DNA of 64,000 nucleotides, taken from contig NZ_CP163528.1 in the NCBI RefSeq assembly GCF_041081105.1, positions 4,464,001 to 4,528,000 of the forward strand. Direction: 5' to 3'. The translations under genes were made by a program, and so were the position numbers. Positions 8,364 to 17,101 of the stretch are shown one piece after another (position 1 is the first letter of the stretch; each line of letters starts with the position of its first letter). The notes below the pieces were generated by a model that saw only the letters and a program-made list of their open reading frames with translations, made no database searches and was not told the origin of the DNA. Origin of the DNA: Promicromonospora sp. Populi (GTDB taxonomy: Bacteria > Actinomycetota > Actinomycetes > Actinomycetales > Cellulomonadaceae).

Positions 8364-10105
8364 GCACGGGAAAGATCCTGCCGATCGCCGACGCCGCCGA
8401 GACCTGGCGGTACACGCGAAGGCTGCTCGGGCGGCACAAGGCGCCCCTGGTCGTCATCACGGTGGCGAACACGGTGGCGGCGCTGGCCGGCCTGGTCGGC
8501 CCGTTCGTGCTGGGCAAGCTGGTCGACGCCGTCACCGAGGGCACCACGCTCGACGTGGCGCGGAACCTGGTGCTCGTGGCCGTCGCCGCGATCCTGGTGC
8601 AGACGCTGATCACCCGGATCGCGCAGCGCCGCGCCATGATCTTCGGCGAGACGGTGTTCGCCGACATTCGCGAGGAGTTCATCGACACCATCACGGCCCT
8701 GCCGCTGTCCACGGTGGAGACCGCCGGGACCGGCGATCTCATCGCACGCACCACACGCGACGTCAGCCGCATCCAGAACGCGGTCCGCTTCGGCGTGCCG
8801 CGGCTGGTGATCGCGGTGGTGACGCTCGTGCTGACCGCCGTGATGAGCCTTGTGGTGGCGCCGCTGGTGGCGATCGCGATGTTCATCGGCGTGCCGCTGC
8901 TCATCGTGGTGGCTCGCTGGTACCTGAAACGGGCTACACCCGCCTACCAGCGGGAGTCGGCGGCATACGCGCAGCTCGACGGCACGGTCACCGAGTCCGT
9001 CGAGGGCGCACGCACCATCGACGCGCTCAAGATCGGCCGGCGTCGCACCGCACGCGGCGACGATGACCTGCACGAGGCGTTCCAGGCCGAGCGCGGGACG
9101 CTGAACCTGCGGTCCGTGCTGTTCCCGGGTGTCGACTTCGCATTCATGGTCGCGCCGCTCTCGGTGCTCCTGTGGGGCGGGTTCCTGGCCTCCGAGGGCA
9201 CCGTGACCATCGGCATGGTCGCCACCATCGTCATGTACACGTACCAGCTGCAGGGCCCGGTCTGGGAGCTCATCTTCTGGCTGGACGAGATCCAGGTGGC
9301 CGCCACGTCGCTGTCCCGCATCATCGGAATCCGGCTCGTGCCGATGGACCGCACCGCGGGCGACGCCGTGCCAAGCGACGAGGAGGTGCGCGGTGCCGAC
9401 GTGCGTTATGCGTACCGCGAGGGCACGGACGTGCTGCACGGCATCGACCTCGACCTGAGGGTGGGGGAGCGGCTGGCCGTCGTCGGGCCGTCGGGCTCCG
9501 GAAAGTCCACCCTCGGCCGCATGCTGGCCGGCATCCACCCGCCCACCGGCGGCACGGTGAAGGTCGGCGGCGTGCCGCTGGTGGACCTGCCGCTGGCGGA
9601 CCTGCGCAAGCACGTGGCGCTCGTGACCCAGGAGCACCACGTGTTTGTGGGATCGCTGGCGGAGAACCTGCGGCTCGCCAAGATCGAGGCGGACGACGCG
9701 GAGCTGCTGGACGCCCTGCGCGCCGTGGACGCGCACGGCTGGGTGGAGGCGCTCGACGACGGCCTGGCCACGGAGGTCGGCTCCGGTGGGTACAAGCTCA
9801 CGCCGGCGCAGGCGCAGCAAGTCGCCCTCGCGCGGCTCGTGCTGCTCGACCCGCACACGCTCGTCCTCGACGAGGCGACCTCCTTGCTCGACCCGCGCGC
9901 GGCCCGGCACCTGGAGCGCTCGCTCAACGCGGTGCTCGAGGGGCGCACGGTGGTCGCCATCGCGCACCGCTTGCACACGGCGCACGACGCCGACCGCGTG
10001 GCGGTGCTCGACGGCGGCCGAATCACGGAGATCGGCCCGCACGACGACCTGGTCGCGGCGGGCGGCGACTACGCGAAGCTCTGGCACAGCTGGCAGCACG
10101 AGTAG
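8360..10105 (+). CDS. ABC exporter half, catalytic ATPase subunit (TMD-NBD)
   Basis: 581-residue half-transporter, exporter domain about 20-320, then an NBD. It carries a canonical Walker A (GPSGSGKST, 376-384), Walker B LVLDEATSLLD (Asp504, Glu505) and H-loop AHRLHTA (His536). Its signature is degenerate: LTPAQAQQ (480-487) replaces LSGGQ. It therefore complements the upstream half exactly, and the heterodimer should have one consensus and one non-hydrolysing site, as in other heterodimeric ABC exporters. Start ATG at 8360 overlaps the previous stop (ATGA), with GGAAGGAGG just upstream. Cargo cannot be predicted: no biosynthetic or immunity gene sits next to it. Confidence 0.92.
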   Translation: MSTGKILPIADAAETWRYTRRLLGRHKAPLVVITVANTVAALAGLVGPFVLGKLVDAVTEGTTLDVARNLVLVAVAAILVQTLITRIAQRRAMIFGETVFADIREEFIDTITALPLSTVETAGTGDLIARTTRDVSRIQNAVRFGVPRLVIAVVTLVLTAVMSLVVAPLVAIAMFIGVPLLIVVARWYLKRATPAYQRESAAYAQLDGTVTESVEGARTIDALKIGRRRTARGDDDLHEAFQAERGTLNLRSVLFPGVDFAFMVAPLSVLLWGGFLASEGTVTIGMVATIVMYTYQLQGPVWELIFWLDEIQVAATSLSRIIGIRLVPMDRTAGDAVPSDEEVRGADVRYAYREGTDVLHGIDLDLRVGERLAVVGPSGSGKSTLGRMLAGIHPPTGGTVKVGGVPLVDLPLADLRKHVALVTQEHHVFVGSLAENLRLAKIEADDAELLDALRAVDAHGWVEALDDGLATEVGSGGYKLTPAQAQQVALARLVLLDPHTLVLDEATSLLDPRAARHLERSLNAVLEGRTVVAIAHRLHTAHDADRVAVLDGGRITEIGPHDDLVAAGGDYAKLWHSWQHE

Positions 10106-10146
10106 TTCGGCACGCGGCGGTCGGTGGCGGCTGGCACACGGCGGGT

Positions 10147-10204
10147 TCGGCAGTTGGCACCGAGATCGGTACAGCCCTGTGCCGATCTCGGTGCCAACTG
10201 CCGA
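10147..10204. terminator. Very long intergenic hairpin (28-bp arms, 2-nt loop)
   Basis: Arms 10147-10174 and 10177-10204 pair with a single G-U type mismatch around a 2-nt loop; the core words are GGCAGTTGGCACCGAGATCGG and its complement, less one base. A further half-copy (TGCCAACTGCCGATCTC) follows at 10213-10229. It lies between the convergent ABC and IclR genes, so a bidirectional terminator is the simplest reading, but the arms are far longer than termination needs. Confidence 0.7.
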
Positions 10205-10227
10205 CCTGGTGGTGCCAACTGCCGATC

Positions 10228-11022
10228 TCAGAAGTGCTGGTGCGGGCGCCAGCCCAGGGCCGCCGAGATTCGGTCCGCGGCGTCTTGCACCACCGGCGCG
10301 AGCGTTTCTAGGCGTTCCGGCGGCATGTAGGGGCGGGTCGCCGTGACGCTGATCGCGGCGACTATCGCGCCCGAGGTGTCGCGCACCGGGGCGGCGACGC
10401 AGAGGATGCCCGGCTCGTTCTCCTCCAGGTCGAAGGTCACCCCTCGGCCTGTGGAAACCTCCATGACCTGCACGAACGCGTCGGCGGTGAGCACGTCCCG
10501 CGCCAGGCCGTCGTCGGCACCCGCCGGCCGTTCGGCGAGGAACCGCTCGCGCCAGCGCCCCGGGCCGTCCAGGAGCAGCGCCTTGCCGATCCCGGTCCGG
10601 GTCAGCGGCATGCGGTGCCCGATCTGCGAGCGCATCACCGCCCCCCGCGTCCCGGGGATCTTGTCGAGGTAGAGCACCTGCCCCCGGTCCTCGATGGCGA
10701 GGTGCACGGTGTCGTGCACACGCTCGGCGAGCGCGCGCAGTACCGGTGCCGCGACCCCGGTCACCGGGTTCTCCTGCAGCGCCTGGTAGCCGAGCTCGAT
10801 GAGGGCGGGCCCGAGCGCGTAGGCGCCGTCGTCGAGCTGCCGTAGGTAGCCGGTGGCCAAGAGCAGCTGGAGCAGACGGTGGGTGGTGCTGCGCCCCACC
10901 CCGGTCTCCTCGGCGATGTCGCGCAGACGCGTGCGGCCACGGGCGACGGCGTTGACAACGGCGATGCCCCGCGCGAGCGTCTGGGTGCCCGGGGGAGCGG
11001 CGACGTCGGCCGGAGTGATCAC
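10228..11022 (-). CDS. IclR family transcriptional regulator (probable dgo regulator)
   Basis: 264-residue regulator with an N-terminal winged HTH (GIAVVNAVARGRTRLRDIAE..., about 18-60, recognition region GVGRSTTHRLLQLL) and the IclR effector domain (VHLAIEDRGQVLYLDKIPG through FDLEENEPGILCVAAPV). The GTG start at 11022 is 6 nt after TACCAT (11029-11034, minus strand), so the message is leaderless. It is divergent from dgoK with 69 bp between starts, and a near-palindromic site fills that space. Local control of galactonate genes is therefore likely. The E. coli dgo operon uses a GntR-family repressor instead, so regulator replacement is inferred. Confidence 0.9.
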   Translation of the reverse strand: MITPADVAAPPGTQTLARGIAVVNAVARGRTRLRDIAEETGVGRSTTHRLLQLLLATGYLRQLDDGAYALGPALIELGYQALQENPVTGVAAPVLRALAERVHDTVHLAIEDRGQVLYLDKIPGTRGAVMRSQIGHRMPLTRTGIGKALLLDGPGRWRERFLAERPAGADDGLARDVLTADAFVQVMEVSTGRGVTFDLEENEPGILCVAAPVRDTSGAIVAAISVTATRPYMPPERLETLAPVVQDAADRISAALGWRPHQHF

Positions 11023-11033
11023 CCCGCCATGGT

Positions 11034-11070
11034 ATCCCGATAATAGGGACGGGGTTCAGATAATCGGGAT
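11034..11070. promoter_or_regulatory. Candidate IclR operator between regulator and dgoK
   Basis: ATCCCGAT (11034-11041) and ATCGGGAT (11063-11070) form an inverted repeat with 21 nt between; the symmetry extends to ATCCCGATAAT against ATAATCGGGAT with one mismatch. The left arm touches the regulator's -10 (11029-11034), and the right arm ends 8 nt before the dgoK -10 (TACCGT, 11079-11084). A bound dimer would block both leaderless promoters. Confidence 0.55.
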
Positions 11071-11091
11071 GGCGCCTCTACCGTCCGAGGC

Positions 11092-12120
11092 ATGGCAGAT
11101 GGTGCACCGAGGCGTGACTCCGCACTGATCGCCGTCGACTGGGGTTCGACGACGTTCCGCGCGTGGCTCCTGGACGGCACGGGCGCGGTCCTCGACGAGG
11201 TCCGGTCGGCGGACGGAGCGCTCACGCTGTCGGAGCGAGCCGACTCGGCCCGAGGGCGGGCCGCCATGTTCGAGGCGACGTTCTCGCGGCTGTGCCGGGT
11301 CTGGCTTGACGAGCACCCCGGCGTCCCCGTGCTGTGCTCCGGGATGGCGGGATCGAACCTCGGCTGGGCCGAGGCCGGCTACCTGGACGTGCCGGCGGAG
11401 CTCAGCGGCCTCGCCTACCGGCTGACGGTGGTGCCCGCGGGTGACTCCGTGGTCCACCTCGTCCCCGGGCTACGTGCCACCGGCGCCTACCCGGACGTCA
11501 TGCGGGGCGAGGAGGTGCAGCTCGTCGGGGCACTGGCCGCGACCGCTGCCGAGCACCAGGAGCTGGGCGCGCACCAGGCGACACCCGACCGCCGTCGGAC
11601 CGTCGTGCTGCCCGGCACGCACTCCAAGTGGGTGCGGCTCAACGGCAGCTGCGTAGCGGGCTTCACCACCGCCATGACCGGCGAGCTCTACGGCCTCCTG
11701 ATGCGGGACAGCATCCTCGCCCGCCTCGCGGACGGCGAGGCAGGGACCGAGGCGTCGGATGCCTTCATCTGGGGGCTGGAGGCCGAGGCCGAGCAGGGGG
11801 ACGAGCGCGGGCTGCCGGCTCTGCTGTTCACGGCACGCACTCTTGTGCTGGCCGGCCGCCTGGCCGGACACCAGGTGGCCGACTACCTGTCCGGGCTGCT
11901 GATCGGCGCCGAGGTGCGGCACGCGCTGCGGGGCGACCCGGCCGACGTCGTCGCCCTGTGCGGGCTGCCGGCTACGACTCACCGCTATCGCCTCGCGCTA
12001 GAACGGTCCGGCGTGACGGTCCGCGTCGTCGGCGAGGATGCCACCGCCCGCGGCCTTTGGCACGTCGCCCTCAATGCCGGCCTGGCCTCGCTCGACCCCG
12101 CCCAGGAGCAGCTCGCATGA
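11092..12120 (+). CDS. dgoK: 2-dehydro-3-deoxygalactonokinase
   Basis: Phosphorylates 2-dehydro-3-deoxy-D-galactonate with ATP, the second step of the De Ley-Doudoroff galactonate route. 342 residues. Family marks include the N-terminal ATPase strand [44 protein letters not shown], and the phosphate segment [11 protein letters not shown] followed by [16 protein letters not shown] 11092 follows TACCGT (11079-11084) by 7 nt and looks leaderless. It overlaps dgoA by ATGA, so the two are translationally coupled. No galactonate transporter is in the cluster. Confidence 0.93.
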   Translation: MADGAPRRDSALIAVDWGSTTFRAWLLDGTGAVLDEVRSADGALTLSERADSARGRAAMFEATFSRLCRVWLDEHPGVPVLCSGMAGSNLGWAEAGYLDVPAELSGLAYRLTVVPAGDSVVHLVPGLRATGAYPDVMRGEEVQLVGALAATAAEHQELGAHQATPDRRRTVVLPGTHSKWVRLNGSCVAGFTTAMTGELYGLLMRDSILARLADGEAGTEASDAFIWGLEAEAEQGDERGLPALLFTARTLVLAGRLAGHQVADYLSGLLIGAEVRHALRGDPADVVALCGLPATTHRYRLALERSGVTVRVVGEDATARGLWHVALNAGLASLDPAQEQLA

Positions 12121-12719
12121 ATGCTCGTTCCACCGGCCTGATCGCCATCCTTCGCGGGGTGACGCCAGCCGACGCCGTCGCCGTGGCGGAGGCGATCTTC
12201 GAGGCCGGGTTCGACGCCGTCGAGGTGCCGCTGAACTCCCCGGACCCGCTGGAGTCGATCCGCCGGATCCGGGCGGCCGGGCCGGCCGCGCGCCGCGTCG
12301 GGGCGGGCACAGTGCTCACCCCGGACGACGTGCTCCGCGCCGCCGACGCCGGGGCGTCGCTCATCGTCTCGCCGAACACCCGGGCCGACGTCGTGATGGA
12401 GACGGTGCGGCTCGGCCTGGAGAGCTACCCCGGGGCGGCGACGCCGACCGAGGCGTTCGCGGCGCTGGACGCCGGGGCGCGCGCGATCAAGCTCTTCCCC
12501 AGCACCGTGGTCGGCGTCGACGGTCTGCGGGCCTGGGCAAGTGTGCTGCCGCCCGGCACGGGCCTCGTCCCGGTCGGCGGCGTCGACACGACGAACCTCG
12601 CCGACTGGGCGCGTGCGGGCGCCTCGGGCGCCGGCATCGGCACGTCCCTCTACCGCCCGGGCGACGCCCCGGAAACGGTGGCCGCCCGCGCGATCCGACT
12701 GGTGGAGATCTGGCGCTGA
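12117..12719 (+). CDS. dgoA: 2-dehydro-3-deoxy-6-phosphogalactonate aldolase
   Basis: Class I aldolase splitting 2-dehydro-3-deoxy-6-phosphogalactonate into pyruvate and glyceraldehyde-3-phosphate. 200 residues, the normal size for the KDPG/KDPGal aldolase family. Seen: [10 protein letters not shown] at the N terminus, [13 protein letters not shown] with the catalytic glutamate, [11 protein letters not shown], and the Schiff-base lysine in [13 protein letters not shown]. The ATG overlaps the dgoK stop (ATGA). The KDPG aldolase of the Entner-Doudoroff pathway is the main alternative, but the flanking dgoK and dgoD decide for DgoA. Confidence 0.93.
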   Translation: MNARSTGLIAILRGVTPADAVAVAEAIFEAGFDAVEVPLNSPDPLESIRRIRAAGPAARRVGAGTVLTPDDVLRAADAGASLIVSPNTRADVVMETVRLGLESYPGAATPTEAFAALDAGARAIKLFPSTVVGVDGLRAWASVLPPGTGLVPVGGVDTTNLADWARAGASGAGIGTSLYRPGDAPETVAARAIRLVEIWR

Positions 12720-12757
12720 GATCTCGCCTGCCGACAACCGATGGAGATGAGCACAAC

Positions 12758-13906
12758 TTGAAGATCACCTCGATGAGTACGTTCGCCGTTCCGCCTCGGT
12801 GGCTCTTTCTCAGGGTCGAGACCGATCAAGGGATTGTCGGCTGGGGCGAGCCCGTACTTGAGGGGCGGGCGGCCAGCGTGGCCGCCGTCGTCGAGGAGCT
12901 GTCCGACTACCTGATCGGCAAGGACCCCCGCCGGATCGAGGAGCACTGGACCGTTCTGTACCGGTCGGGGTTCTACCGCGGCGGCGGCATCCACATGAGC
13001 GCGCTGGCCGGCATCGACCAGGCGCTCTGGGACATCAAGGGCAAGGCGCTCGGGGTACCGGTGCACGACCTGCTGGGCGGCCGCGTGCGCGACCGGATCA
13101 AGGTCTACTCGTGGATCGGCGGCGACCGTCCCGCCGAGACCGCGGCCCAGGCGAAGGCCGCCGTCGAGCGTGGCTTCTCCGCGGTCAAGATGAACGGCCC
13201 GGAAGAGCTGCAGTACCTGGACTCGCACGACAAGGTGGAGAAGGTGGTCGCCAACGTCGCGGCGGTCCGCGAGGCCGTGGGGCCGAACATCGGCATCGGC
13301 GTCGACTTCCACGGGCGGGTGCACCGGCCCATGGCGCGGGTGCTCCTCGAGGCACTGGCGCCCTACCACCTGATGTTCGTCGAGGAGCCGGTGCTGTCCG
13401 AGCACGTCGACGGGATCGCCGACGTGCTGCGGAGCTCGGCCACGCCGATCGCCCTCGGGGAACGGCTCTACTCCCGCTGGGACTTCAAGGACGTCATCAC
13501 CTCGGGCGTCGTCGACATCATCCAGCCCGACCTCTCCCACGCGGGCGGCATCACGGAGGTCCGCAAGATCGCCGCGATGGCCGAGGCCTACGACATCGCC
13601 GTCGCCCCGCACTGCCCGCTCGGCCCGATCGCGCTGGCCGCGTGCCTGCAGCTCGACGCCGTCGCGTACAACGCGGTGCTCCAGGAGCAGAGCCTGGGCA
13701 TCCACTACAACAAGGCGAACGACCTGCTGGACTACCTCGTCGACCCGGGTGTCTTCGCCTACGACGACGGAGCCGTCGCGATCCCGCTGGGACCAGGCCT
13801 CGGCATCGAGGTCAACGAGGACTACGTCCGCGAACGGGCCGTCGAGGGGCACCGGTGGCGCAACCCCGTCTGGCGGCACGACGACGGCTCGTTCGCCGAG
13901 TGGTGA
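12758..13906 (+). CDS. dgoD: D-galactonate dehydratase
   Basis: Enolase-superfamily enzyme that dehydrates D-galactonate to 2-dehydro-3-deoxygalactonate. With TTG at 12758 as start ([17 protein letters not shown]) the protein has 382 residues, the length I recall for E. coli DgoD, and aligns from its first residues; there is no ATG start in the right place. Expected residues are visible: metal ligands in GVDFHGR, FVEEPV and LGERLYS, and the histidine in [11 protein letters not shown]. It lies 38 nt after dgoA. The 16-bp run containing its stop is repeated twice more directly downstream (13895-13942). Confidence 0.93.
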   Translation: MKITSMSTFAVPPRWLFLRVETDQGIVGWGEPVLEGRAASVAAVVEELSDYLIGKDPRRIEEHWTVLYRSGFYRGGGIHMSALAGIDQALWDIKGKALGVPVHDLLGGRVRDRIKVYSWIGGDRPAETAAQAKAAVERGFSAVKMNGPEELQYLDSHDKVEKVVANVAAVREAVGPNIGIGVDFHGRVHRPMARVLLEALAPYHLMFVEEPVLSEHVDGIADVLRSSATPIALGERLYSRWDFKDVITSGVVDIIQPDLSHAGGITEVRKIAAMAEAYDIAVAPHCPLGPIALAACLQLDAVAYNAVLQEQSLGIHYNKANDLLDYLVDPGVFAYDDGAVAIPLGPGLGIEVNEDYVRERAVEGHRWRNPVWRHDDGSFAEW

Positions 13907-13942
13907 GTTGGCGGAGTGGTGAGTCAGCCGAGTGGTGAGTGC
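13895..13942 (+). repeat. Three tandem 16-bp repeats at the end of dgoD
   Basis: Units start at 13895, 13911 and 13927, each GCSGAGTGGTGAGT plus two variable bases. The first unit encodes the last residues and stop of DgoD (AEW, TGA); the next two repeat the same AEW-stop context after the gene. It reads as a recent slippage or duplication at the gene end. Confidence 0.8.
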
Positions 13943-13986
13943 GGCACATAACTCTGGTGCGGAGCGCCGGGCCGCCGTCAGGCACT

Positions 13987-13992
13987 TAGACT
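13987..13992 (+). promoter_or_regulatory. -10 box of leaderless guaA (TAGACT)
   Basis: TAGACT ends 6 nt before the GTG of guaA, the textbook spacing for an actinobacterial leaderless transcript. No Shine-Dalgarno sequence is placed to serve this start. Confidence 0.55.
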
Positions 13993-13998
13993 TGCCGG

Positions 13999-15591
13999 GT
14001 GTCGTCCACTGCCCCTGAGAACCAGCCGCAGACCCCCCGCCCGGTCATCGTCGTCGACTTCGGCGCGCAGTACGCTCAGCTGATCGCGCGCCGTGTGCGC
14101 GAGGCCAAGGTGTACTCGGAGATCGTGCCGCACACGTTCACCGTCGAGCAGATGCTCGCCAAGGACCCGGCGGCCATCATCCTGTCCGGCGGCCCGTCCT
14201 CCGTGTACGCGGCGGGCGCCCCGTTCGTGGACCCCAAGCTGTTCGAGGCCGGCGTGCCGGTCATGGGCATCTGCTACGGGTTCCAGGCCATGGCGCAGGC
14301 GCTCGGCGGCGAGGTCACGCAGACCGGGCTGAGCGAGTTCGGCGGCACGGAGGTCGAGGTCTGCTCGTCGGGCGTGCTGCTCGCCGACACCCCCGAGCAC
14401 CAGACCGCCTGGATGAGCCACGGCGACGCCGTGCACCGGGCGCCGGTCGGCTTCGAGGTGCTCGCGACGTCGGACGGCTCGCCCGTCGCCGCCTTCGAGG
14501 ACACCCGCCGCCGCCTGTTCGGTGTCCAGTGGCACCCCGAGGTGCGGCACTCGGCGCACGGCCAGACGGTGTTGGAGCACTTCCTGTACGACGGCGCCGG
14601 GCTGGCGCCCGACTGGACACCCGGCAACGTCATCACCGACCAGGTCGCCGCCATCAAGGCGCAGATCGGCGACGCGCGCGTCATCTGCGCGCTGTCCGGC
14701 GGCGTCGACTCTGCCGTGGCCGCCGCGCTCGTGCAGCAGGCCGTGGGCGACCAGCTCACCTGCGTGCACGTGGACCACGGCCTCATGCGGGAAGGTGAGG
14801 TCGAGCAGATCAAGAACGACTTCGTCGCCTCGACCGGCGTCCGCCTCATCGTCCGCGACGAGAAGGAGCGCTTCCTGACGGCGCTCGCCGGCGTCAGCGA
14901 CCCGGAGACCAAGCGCAAGATCATCGGCCGCGAGTTCATCCGCGTGTTCGAGGACGCGCAGCGGGACATCGTGGCCGAGGCAGGCGAGCACGGCGAGGAG
15001 GTCAAGTTCCTCGTGCAGGGCACGCTGTACCCGGACGTCGTGGAGTCCGGCGGCGGCGAGGGCGCGGCCAACATCAAGAGCCACCACAACGTGGGCGGCC
15101 TGCCCGACGACCTCGACTTCTCCCTGGTGGAGCCGCTGCGCACCCTGTTCAAGGACGAGGTCCGCGCGGTGGGCCGCGAGCTGGGCGTGCCCGAGGAGAT
15201 CGTCTCGCGCCAGCCGTTCCCCGGCCCGGGCCTGGGCATCCGCATCGTCGGCGAGATCACCGCCGAGCGCCTGGAGATCCTGCGCCGCGCCGACGCCATC
15301 GCGCGCGAGGAGCTGACCAAGGCGGGTCTGGACAATGAGATCTGGCAGTGCCCCGTGGTACTGCTCGCCGACGTCCGCTCCGTCGGAGTCCAGGGCGACG
15401 GCCGCACCTACGGGCACCCGATCGTGCTGCGCCCGGTCTCGTCCGAGGACGCGATGACGGCGGACTGGACCCGCCTGCCCTACGACGTGCTGTCGGTCAT
15501 CTCGACGCGCATCACCAACGAGGTGCGTGAGGTCAACCGCGTGGTGCTCGACGTGACGAGCAAGCCGCCGGGCACCATCGAGTGGGAGTGA
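13999..15591 (+). CDS. guaA: GMP synthase (glutamine-hydrolysing)
   Basis: Converts XMP, ATP and glutamine to GMP. 530 residues, full length. The N-terminal class I amidotransferase has the nucleophile in GICYGFQ (Cys92) and the His/Glu pair in QWHPEVRHS. The ATP pyrophosphatase domain begins [15 protein letters not shown] (P-loop Ser233-Ser238), and the C-terminal dimerisation domain ends [11 protein letters not shown] as expected. Start GTG at 13999, leaderless. A GC-rich hairpin follows the stop, so it is probably monocistronic. Confidence 0.98.
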   Translation: MSSTAPENQPQTPRPVIVVDFGAQYAQLIARRVREAKVYSEIVPHTFTVEQMLAKDPAAIILSGGPSSVYAAGAPFVDPKLFEAGVPVMGICYGFQAMAQALGGEVTQTGLSEFGGTEVEVCSSGVLLADTPEHQTAWMSHGDAVHRAPVGFEVLATSDGSPVAAFEDTRRRLFGVQWHPEVRHSAHGQTVLEHFLYDGAGLAPDWTPGNVITDQVAAIKAQIGDARVICALSGGVDSAVAAALVQQAVGDQLTCVHVDHGLMREGEVEQIKNDFVASTGVRLIVRDEKERFLTALAGVSDPETKRKIIGREFIRVFEDAQRDIVAEAGEHGEEVKFLVQGTLYPDVVESGGGEGAANIKSHHNVGGLPDDLDFSLVEPLRTLFKDEVRAVGRELGVPEEIVSRQPFPGPGLGIRIVGEITAERLEILRRADAIAREELTKAGLDNEIWQCPVVLLADVRSVGVQGDGRTYGHPIVLRPVSSEDAMTADWTRLPYDVLSVISTRITNEVREVNRVVLDVTSKPPGTIEWE

Positions 15592-15595
15592 CGTC

Positions 15596-15630
15596 CCGCG
15601 GCCCCGTCCCGGTTCGGGGCGGGGCCGCGG
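15596..15630 (+). terminator. guaA terminator hairpin
   Basis: CCGCGGCCCCGTCCC (15596-15610) pairs with GGGGCGGGGCCGCGG (15616-15630) with one G-U pair, followed by TCTTGCTCCT. Strong stem, weak T tract. Confidence 0.7.
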
Positions 15631-15662
15631 TCTTGCTCCTGGCTGAGTGATCAGTTGAGAGA

Positions 15663-16226
15663 TCAGGAGATGGCGAACGAGTCGGCCCAGTTGTTGAAGC
15701 TGCCGACGAGGCTGTCCTCCTCGTGGATGAAGCCGGTGCTGCCGCCGTTCCAGCCCGCGCGGTCGAACAGGTTGATGTCGCACTGGCTGTACGTCTTCAC
15801 CGAGCTCACTTTGTTCTGGTAGGTGCCGAGGTTTGCGCCGCCCTCGTGGTCACCGGTACTGCTGCTGCAGCCCACGGAGTAGTCCGGGTTGTAGATGACG
15901 AAGCGCCACCCGCCGAACCCGGCGAGCTCGTACAGCTCGGCGACCACGAGCCCGCTGGTCAGGATCGGGTCACACCCGAAGGTGCCGTCGTGTATCGGGC
16001 AGTAGAACGTCTCGGTCACGCCCGCGGGCGCTGCCTCCAGGTCGCTGACCATCACGGGCGAGCTCGAGGTGACTTCTTCGACCTGCAGGTCCGTGGGGCT
16101 GTTGTCGACCGCCGTCCGTGCCGTCGCCGGGGCGGCGGCGCCGAGTGCCAGCAGCAGCAACGCCCCGGAGGCCGCGGTCGCCAGCCGGGTCCGGAGCGCG
16201 GGGGTAACTCGTGCGTCCTTCGTCAT
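15663..16226 (-). CDS. Secreted beta/gamma-crystallin-like small protein
   Basis: 187 residues. The N terminus is a clear signal peptide (arginines, then SGALLLLALGAAAPATA, cleavage near residue 37), so it is exported. The mature part carries two similar half-domains ending YQNKVSSVKTY and FNNWADSFAIS; their N-x-x-x-S pattern, with LFDRAGWNGGSTGF before the second, resembles the Ca-binding motifs of bacterial beta/gamma-crystallins and the related peptidase-inhibitor I36 family. Cysteines (about six) suggest disulphides. ATG 16226 has a strong ribosome site (ATGAGGAGCACTC). The function (matrix, inhibitor or Ca-binding) cannot be decided here. Confidence 0.7.
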   Translation of the reverse strand: MTKDARVTPALRTRLATAASGALLLLALGAAAPATARTAVDNSPTDLQVEEVTSSSPVMVSDLEAAPAGVTETFYCPIHDGTFGCDPILTSGLVVAELYELAGFGGWRFVIYNPDYSVGCSSSTGDHEGGANLGTYQNKVSSVKTYSQCDINLFDRAGWNGGSTGFIHEEDSLVGSFNNWADSFAIS

Positions 16227-16356
16227 GAGTGCTCCTCATGTCTGCCGGCGACGTTGTTATCGCCAATCTTCCAATGAGGAGGATTTTTTCAGAGACGTTG
16301 ACGCATCACAAACAGTTTTCGCCGGACGGGTGACCCAAGCCGGGCGGGTGACCGGG

Positions 16357-16980
16357 TCAGCCGGCGAGGCGCGCCCAGGTCAGCCCAACCGCGGTGCCCA
16401 GCAGCAGGTACGGGCCGAACGCGATGCCGGTCTTCCAGCCCGCGCGCCGTCCGAGCAGCAGGACGATCGCGACCACACCAGCCAGGAGGTGCGCGGCGAA
16501 GACGCCGACCAGCAGCGTGGTCCATGAGTGCCAGGTCAGGACCGCACCCAGGGTGAGCGACAGCTTGACGTCGCCGTACCCGATCCCGCCGCGGGGGGCC
16601 ACCAGGTAGAGCAGCTGGTAGGCCGCGAAGAACGCGAGCCCGCCCAGGACGGCCCGGCCGAGCGAACCCCAGGCCCCGGTGCCGAGGGCGGCCACGGCGA
16701 GCAGCACCGCCGTTGCCCAGGTCAGCGGAAACACCAGCGCGTTCGGCAGCCGGTGGGTGTGCGCGTCGATCACCCCGAGCGCCGCACTCGCGATCGCGAG
16801 CACGAGATACACCGGCGTGAGCCAGCCCGGTCCGCTCGCCCAGACGGCCCAGACGACGGCCAGTACGGCGACGACGACGATCGCCCGCGCGTACGGCTCG
16901 ACCTCGCCCCGCGCACGCCGATACCCCCGGACGACGAAGGACTCGGCCGGGTTCGTCGCAGCAGGGTCGGTCGGGCTCAT
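16357..16980 (-). CDS. Prepilin peptidase (A24 family)
   Basis: Membrane aspartyl protease that cleaves type IV prepilin-like leaders. 207 residues, mostly hydrophobic with about six helices. Both catalytic aspartate motifs are visible: GVIDAHTHRLPN and GIGYGDVKLSL (the GxGD motif). It lacks the N-terminal methylase domain of the longest members, as is common in actinobacteria. The ATG at 16980 is preceded by TAGCCT (16987-16992, minus strand) with 6 nt between, so it is leaderless. No pilin or Tad genes lie next to it. Confidence 0.9.
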   Translation of the reverse strand: MSPTDPAATNPAESFVVRGYRRARGEVEPYARAIVVVAVLAVVWAVWASGPGWLTPVYLVLAIASAALGVIDAHTHRLPNALVFPLTWATAVLLAVAALGTGAWGSLGRAVLGGLAFFAAYQLLYLVAPRGGIGYGDVKLSLTLGAVLTWHSWTTLLVGVFAAHLLAGVVAIVLLLGRRAGWKTGIAFGPYLLLGTAVGLTWARLAG

Positions 16981-17089
16981 CTCGGGAGGCTATCGGCGAG
17001 CCCCGGTCGGCGCACCAGAGCCGTGTTGACGACGTGGGCGTTTTCCACAGGCGCGAGCCTTATCACGGGCGGCATCGAGTGATCTGTCC

Positions 17090-17095
17090 TACTGT
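17090..17095 (+). promoter_or_regulatory. -10 box (TACTGT) of the DUF3800 gene
   Basis: TACTGT lies 6 nt before the GTG at 17102, giving a leaderless transcript. Confidence 0.5.
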
Positions 17096-17101
17096 CGTCG
17101 C

